A stretch of DNA of 64,000 nucleotides from Blakeslea trispora (lineage: Eukaryota > Mucoromycota > Mucoromycetes > Mucorales > Choanephoraceae): positions 62,001 to 126,000 of the forward strand of contig JAIWNE010000004.1 in NCBI GenBank assembly GCA_025331445.1, given 5' to 3'. Below, piece by piece: positions 58,954-64,000 of this stretch. The notes beneath the pieces were generated by a model. It saw nothing but the letters and a program-made list of their open reading frames with translations. It did no database searches and was not told the DNA's origin. The translations under genes and the position numbers were made by a program. Position 1 is the first letter of the stretch. Every line of letters starts with the position of its first letter.

Positions 58954-60156
58954 GATGTAGATATAGTTGTATGTAATAAAAAAAAAAGACAAGTTTTGCA
59001 GGACGATTGCGCGTCAATACAACACCAAAAAAGCAGTCCAATCATTGGCTTGAGGTAGTAGGTAATACGGAGTTTAAAATATAGATGCCAGAATTGATGA
59101 TATTAATGCGATAGAAAGGTCACTAATACAAAAAAAAATGCAATAGAAAGGTAGTATTTGCTGGCTTTGCAAGGACAAAACATGCAATGTGGAAGCCAGT
59201 TTCCAAAAAATAGTAGACTTTTCTCTCTCTTTTAATACGAAGCAAAATAATTACAGTTATTCTTTGTATTTCTGAATCAATGCAACTAAAACACCTCACA
59301 GGTGTACAATCTTTCTCTATCCAGAAGATAGTTTATCTTGATGGCTATTGCTATTTAGCAATCTAATTGACTCCTGAACCAAGAAAAAAAAAGCATATGT
59401 AGAGTAAAGCGATAAGCATGATTATTTGGAAACATTTGGAATACCAACATTGGCACCAATCTAGATTTTCCCTTATGTTCCAAATCAACTTCAGCTAATG
59501 TCCCAATAGTCTCTGGAATCAGTGTATTTTAATATCCAAGTGAGCAGTTTGGATTTCTCAGTAACACAAACTTAACCTGTTTTTCTCCAGTGCATTGTCG
59601 TTCTGTCACTTTCTGAATGAGTATACTGGATCTATTGCATTATACCATTCTCTTTTCTTTTAAAGACATATCCAGCAATAGTGATATCCCTTTTCGACTT
59701 TGCTTTTCTCAAATCCATCTAACACCATTTACGAGCATGTAATAGCAGGCGCGTAATAACAACATACTTTGTATCACATCCACACTAAATATGTCTAAAT
59801 GTGTATGTGAAATGGAGAACTTGCCCAATGCGAAGCCTGAGCTTATTTAGAGTTTTTATTAAAAAAGAGAAAGAGAGGAAAAACAGTAAAGACTCTATTA
59901 GATTTTTCAATAGCGTCTCAAAACGTTGTTGATCTAAAAAGATGTCATCTCTCTCCCTCCCTCTCTTTCTTAGGAGAATTTCTACCCTCTCGGGTTTTAT
60001 CTTGTGGTAGGAGAAGGAAATGAAAATCTCGGGATAAATTAGCTTTGTTCACACAAGCTTAAAAAAAAAGATAGTAGAAAAAACATGCATGGATTATTGC
60101 TTTTTTTTCTTTCTCTCTTTCTTTTCCTCTGTCTTCGAGATCATATCGTTTGAATT
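58954..60156. promoter_or_regulatory. Divergent region between UMP1 and the amidohydrolase gene
   Basis: About 1.2 kb. The stretch just upstream of the amidohydrolase ATG (60100-60150) is a long C/T tract. A second C/T tract lies at 59950-59980. A minus-strand frame 58832-59041 is an artefact of the UMP1 first intron. No other gene was seen. Confidence 0.4.
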
Positions 60157-61122
60157 ATGACACCCATTGTAAATACAGTTCATCAACAAATTGTAGACAG
60201 TCATGTACATTTTTGGCATCCAGATCAAGTCTATGTGTCTTGGATTAATAAAGAAGATAAAGAACTCTTTAGGCGCAAAGACGCAGAAGAATATACACAA
60301 CTGATCAAGAAATCGAATGGCTCTGTTCAGGTCAAAGCAGGTATCTATGTGGAAACGGATGTTGATCCATGTCATGGATTAGTTGAAGCAGACTGGATTG
60401 CACATTATGTGGATCAAATCAAACTTACAACTGAGTTTGGTGGTATCCATGGTATCGTCGCTTTTGCACCTGTGTATCAAGGCAGCCAAGTCAGAAATTA
60501 CCTAAACACGTTGATGAAGCTATTGAAAGACAAAAAGCCACTGCTAAAAGGCGTGCGTTATCTTCTGCAGGATCCCTGCAAGGATCCAAACCGTATCCTA
60601 GATACGACGTTTGTTCAGGGCATACAAGTCTTGGCAGAGTATGGACTCTGCTTTGATTTGACCATCAACTGTAATGAACATCCGGAACAGTTTCCTCCAC
60701 TGCAACAGTTGGTATCACAATGTCCCAAGGTAAAGTTCGTGTTGGACCATATGGCGAAACCACCGTGCGATTCTCAGCCAGGCGATAAACAATTTGAGTT
60801 TTGGAAACAACAAATAATCCAACTTGCACAAAATCCCAATGTATACTGTAAGGTGTCTGGTTTACTGACAGAAATCAAGCAAACTTTTCCTAAAGATATC
60901 GTAAGCCATCTGGCACCTTTTGTTCAGGTGGTTCGTCAAAGCTTTGGTGTTGATCGCCTTATGTTTGGCGGTGATTGGCCGATTGTTGAACTGTCGCTCA
61001 ATCGCCTAAACTGGCATGATTGGTATCGAATTGTATCTGATATTGTTCAACCATGGTCGGCAGAAGAAAAACACAAGTTATTTGCTCTAAATGCAGCTCA
61101 GTTTTATGATTTGTCGCTTTAA
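60157..61122 (+). CDS. Amidohydrolase family 2 metal-dependent hydrolase (COG3618)
   Basis: TIM-barrel hydrolase of the amidohydrolase-2 group; relatives open lactones such as L-fuconolactone. Single exon, 321 residues. Near the N-terminus IVDSHVHFWHP supplies the HxH metal ligands (H22, H24 by my count of the motif); downstream KAGIYVETDVDP, GVRYLLQDP, FDLTINCNEHPEQ, KFVLDHMAKP (third His) and VYCKVSGLLTE with the barrel-end Asp in RLMFGGDWPI. These are the usual blocks for the group. GSD is replaced by GGD in GGDWP. The substrate cannot be told. ATG preceded by a strong C/T tract. No sugar-catabolism neighbour supports one pathway over another. Confidence 0.88.
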   Translation: MTPIVNTVHQQIVDSHVHFWHPDQVYVSWINKEDKELFRRKDAEEYTQLIKKSNGSVQVKAGIYVETDVDPCHGLVEADWIAHYVDQIKLTTEFGGIHGIVAFAPVYQGSQVRNYLNTLMKLLKDKKPLLKGVRYLLQDPCKDPNRILDTTFVQGIQVLAEYGLCFDLTINCNEHPEQFPPLQQLVSQCPKVKFVLDHMAKPPCDSQPGDKQFEFWKQQIIQLAQNPNVYCKVSGLLTEIKQTFPKDIVSHLAPFVQVVRQSFGVDRLMFGGDWPIVELSLNRLNWHDWYRIVSDIVQPWSAEEKHKLFALNAAQFYDLSL

Positions 61123-61309
61123 AATCCGTTTCTCCCCCTTCCTTCTCTCTCGCTTGTTGTCCCCCCATATTTTGTTATCTTGAGCATTATAAATATAAAG
61201 AGAGGAGGTTTCTCTTTTTTTTTTCTTTTTTTCTCTCTCTCTACTTATCATTGCTTTCTCTTCCTCCTTCTCGTCTGCTTTTTTTTTGTTTATATACCAA
61301 ATCAATACC

Positions 61310-61942
61310 ATGTCTCAAGTCTACTCTTCTATTCAAACTAATGTACTAGAAAAAAAAGTAAGATCAAAGCAGAAACTCTAAACATGTCATTAAGCAATTC
61401 CCATTTTTCTTTTTGTTAGCCTATCACTTATGTCAAACCAGAACTACCTCCTACACCTTCTTCCTCTGCCATTTCAATTTTTGTGAATGATCAAAAAGAA
61501 CCTGCTGAGTCATTCTCTGGTAGAGTAGTGATGCAATTTAAGCCCTTTTTTTTCATTTTCTGGTTTCTCATGTTATACAATAGAGTCCAGCCTTCGTGTT
61601 CCTTCAAATAGCAGTTGTTATGGCTCTTTCTCTGCAGGTTAGTTTCTTTGATGATGGTTGTGTTTTTCAATCTATTTATCAATTGGATTTCAATTAGAAT
61701 TCTCCTATACAAGAGCCAATTCACTGAGTACAGTGAGTCCAAGTGTGGATGATAATGAAAGCCTTTACCTATTATGGACACATCAATTGCTGCGAGACAA
61801 AGGATTCCAACCATCCTCATGTAGACTGGACGATGACGACAGTTATAGCATCGACAGTAGTATCACCGACGTATCTCAGATAGAATCAAGAATGAACCAA
61901 TTACATCAACCTTGGTGGAAATCATGCTTCCCAATGTGTTGA
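61310..61942 (+). CDS. Unrecognised 148-residue protein
   Basis: I do not recognise this protein. Four exons, 61310-61357, 61420-61519, 61584-61637 and 61698-61942 (introns 62, 64 and 60 bp), join in phase into 148 residues, and the good splice sites argue that it is real. The N-terminus MSQVYSSIQTNVLEKK leads into a Pro/Ser-rich stretch (PELPPTPSSS). The middle is Ser-rich (RVPSNSSCYGSFSAEFSYTR). A short helix LYLLWTHQLLRDKGF is followed by an acidic Ser/Asp stretch and an end WWKSCFPMC. The two Trp and two Cys at the tip could be a lipid- or membrane-anchoring tail. It has no signal peptide or membrane segment. Strong C/T tracts precede the ATG. Confidence 0.65.
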
Positions 61943-62323
61943 AATGTCACAATAATCATAATAATAATACTAATAATAAAGAGAGAAAATCCCAGCTGAT
62001 ATCATTTCTTATTCGGATGATGACACATGATGGCCTATTCTGAAAGATAAGAGGTCGACGTTGTGTAACACAGAAATGACGATAACATTAGTAACCCGAC
62101 CATGCAAGAAAGAAAGATGGAGACAACAAATACAAGCTGAAACAAGTCTTAATTTATTTTCTGATTTGGCTCAATTATGGATAAATTAAATATTGAAGTT
62201 GGCAAACAAACAAACAAAAAAACAGACAATAGGAAATTCAGGTACAAGTTTTTTTTTTGTTATAAAAAATAGGTGTTTATTTTGGCCCAAGTTGGCAAAA
62301 AATAAAGAGAGGAATAAAGCAAC
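61943..62323. other. Convergent 3' region, nothing recognised
   Basis: About 380 bp between the unrecognised gene and RPS22; A+T-rich with AATAATAATA-like repeats at about 61955-61980. Polyadenylation sites of both genes should be here. Confidence 0.4.
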
Positions 62324-63045
62324 TTAGTAGAAGAAACCGAGGATCTTACCACCAACGTGCTTTTGACGGGCTTCATCTTGATCCATGATACCAGCAGAGG
62401 TGGTCAAGACCAAGTGACCGAATTGACGAGCAGGCAACAAGTTAGCGGTCCACTTTTCAAGTTCAGAGTACTTGATGTTGAAACGGGGAGAGATGACACC
62501 ACACTTGTTGATACGACCGATCAATTGGATGACAATCTTGCCAGAGCGGTGGTCATCGACGATTTCGAATTCACCAATGTAACCTATGAAGAGAATGAAT
62601 AAATATGATATTCAAGTAAAAGAAAAAAAAAAGGATCTCGAGAAAAGCCAAAATAATGAAATGTATCGGTTCTATAAACAGTACGCAACATGGTAAATGG
62701 TTGCGCAAGTGTAAGAGAATGAAGTTATTCTCCCGTAGACTTAAAGGTCAAGAGTTTGTAGAAAGTTGCCGTGAGGCATGCAAACCTTAACTAGTTATAC
62801 TACGGGGTTCTTTTTGATTTGAGAAACAAGATCCGAGATCAAGTTTTCAAAAAGGTGATCTGGGTTTTGGGCTTTCTCTCGAGATTCCTTGGAAAATAAA
62901 GAGGAGACTTACCGTGCTTTTGCATAACGGACAAGAACTTGATGATGACCTTGGAAGAAGGACGGACGAGAACTTGTCTCTTACCACGCTTTTCAGCGTT
63001 GTTGATGCTGTTCAAACAATCGTTCAAGACGGAAACTCTGACCAT
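62324..63045 (-). CDS. RPS22: 40S ribosomal protein uS8 (S15a/S22)
   Basis: Small-subunit ribosomal protein. Exons 63045-62913 and 62583-62324 give exactly 130 residues, the universal eukaryotic length. The start [20 protein letters not shown], the middle [19 protein letters not shown] (across the splice) and the end [19 protein letters not shown] are diagnostic. The intron (62584-62912, 329 bp) is long for this window but typical of ribosomal protein genes. Codon choice is strongly biased, as expected for a highly expressed gene. Confidence 0.97.
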
Positions 63046-64000
63046 ATTAACAAATGCGCAAGAAAGAAATCTAAAGATCAGATTGTGTCAGCATGGGAAA
63101 AGTCTATCAGAGAGAGAGATATGTGGGTCCAGCATAAACTGTTGAGCTTTTTTTCTTTCTTTCTTTTGCTTCATTCTTTGATAAGATGAGAAGATGGAAG
63201 GTGTATGGCTGCAAACAATATATGTGGATAGATGGATAGATGGATGGATGGATGGATGGATGGACATGGATAATTTACCTGTTGCAAAGAAGAGGAGGTT
63301 CTTTAATGTGCACCACATGGAATTTAAAGTAATTCGGTTTCTTCAGCTGTCAAAAAAAAAGCTAAGCCACCTCGAGATTTGCGGTAAGAGAAATTGCCTT
63401 TTTCAAAATGTTTGTTTAAATCAAGTAGACAGTTACTTGGTTCTTATTGCTATTTACAAGTTAGCTATTCATGGAAGAGCAAGTCTCGACATGTACGTCA
63501 ATATTGACTTTTAAAGATACAAGAGGAAGTTGATTATGCTTAGATCAGCCTCCTGAATAAGAAGAGAGACATAAGGCTGACAACGGTTAGAGCAGTAGGA
63601 TAGAAAAGAATGCTACTGACTTGACGTTGCATATCTCTAAACCTGTATTGTGATGCATGTACTCGAAACAAATGTGGATAAATCTGTAGAACTGAACGAG
63701 ACTAAATATAGGTCTTTTTTGAGGTGAAAAGAAAGAGTGTTAAACATGATAGAAAACTCTTCTAATATATTTGGACTTTGGATTAATTGGTTGATCTAGA
63801 TGTGGCAAATACCACGTGTACATAGAAAGATTGGTTCAAGCAAACAGAAGTAACAGTACCTCTGATGGAGCTATTACTGTTATTATGAGTGAATTATAAC
63901 AAGTATTTCTACACTTTTATCGAGAATGGGCTTGAATACTCTAAACAAACTTGACTTGCAATATCAGATATTTGAGTTTTTGGGAGCTTCAAAGATGACC
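63046..64000. promoter_or_regulatory. Upstream region of RPS22 to the right edge
   Basis: About 950 bp with no supported gene. It holds a (GATG)n tetranucleotide repeat (63225-63264). The plus-strand frame over the repeat (63194-63514) codes WIDGWMDGWMD and is an artefact of the repeat. Confidence 0.4.
63225..63264. repeat. (GATG)n / (GATA) tetranucleotide repeat
   Basis: About ten tandem four-base units, mostly GGAT/GATG with two GATA variants, upstream of RPS22. Confidence 0.9.

Noticed and set aside
58832..59041. Minus-strand ORF MDCFFGVVLTRN...
   Set aside because: It covers the first intron and upstream DNA of UMP1; the splice model with an ATG-only first exon gives the conserved Ump1 start instead.
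63194..63514. 106-codon ORF with WIDGWMDGWMD
   Set aside because: Translation of the (GATG)n tetranucleotide repeat.

Overview
The window looks like nuclear DNA of a Mucoromycota fungus, most likely Mucorales (a Rhizopus/Mucor-type genome). Intergenic DNA is A+T-rich and full of T- and A-runs. Genes are dense and carry many short introns (about 50-80 bp) with GTAAGT-like donors, TAG/CAG/AAG acceptors and a CTAAT-like branch site in at least one intron. The gene set mixes typical fungal genes (Cts1-type chitinase with CBM19, GATA factor) with genes usually associated with animals or early-diverging fungi (PEN-2 of gamma-secretase, a phosphorylase kinase regulatory subunit). Exon-intron models were built by hand; every model listed was checked for phase and, unless stated, stays open from start to stop.

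Layout. 1-5.1 kb: Avt3/4-like vacuolar amino-acid transporter (cut by the left edge), PEN-2, a possible zinc-knuckle mini-gene, and a XanA-like 2-oxoglutarate dioxygenase. 7.56-11.6 kb: a complete Mutator-like DNA transposon with perfect 91-bp inverted repeats, an 8-bp target duplication and one seven-exon gene joining FAR1, MULE transposase, SWIM, AT-hook and OTU protease parts. 12-24.7 kb: N-myristoyltransferase, a three-finger C2H2 factor, a DUF4112 membrane protein, a TFIIIC WD40 subunit (Sfc6/GTF3C2 type), a fatty-acid elongase and one unrecognised ORF. 25-29 kb: a Tc1/mariner relic, Ypt6/Rab6 and a decayed unrecognised gene. 29.3-39.6 kb: Sfm1 SPOUT methyltransferase, intronless BRR2 (2201 aa) and ribosomal protein eS17. 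39.7-46.6 kb: a GH18-CBM19 chitinase with a one-base frameshift, a GATA factor and a Myb/SANT protein. 47.2-58.9 kb: phosphorylase kinase regulatory subunit, a TMEM70-like and a Tim17-like mitochondrial membrane protein (divergent pair), an anoctamin, SGT1 and the proteasome chaperone UMP1. 60-63 kb: an amidohydrolase, an unrecognised 148-aa protein and ribosomal protein uS8.

Most genes are housekeeping and form no pathway cluster. Links worth noting: two small-subunit ribosomal proteins (eS17, uS8) plus Sfm1, which in yeast methylates another small-subunit protein; SGT1 and UMP1 as convergent protein-quality-control genes; and two mitochondrial membrane-protein genes sharing a 139-bp divergent promoter. 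I saw no CRISPR array, rRNA or convincing tRNA. The most unusual items are the intact OTU-bearing MULE, the PEN-2 gene with its small zinc-knuckle neighbour, first exons made only of the ATG codon, and the broken chitinase.
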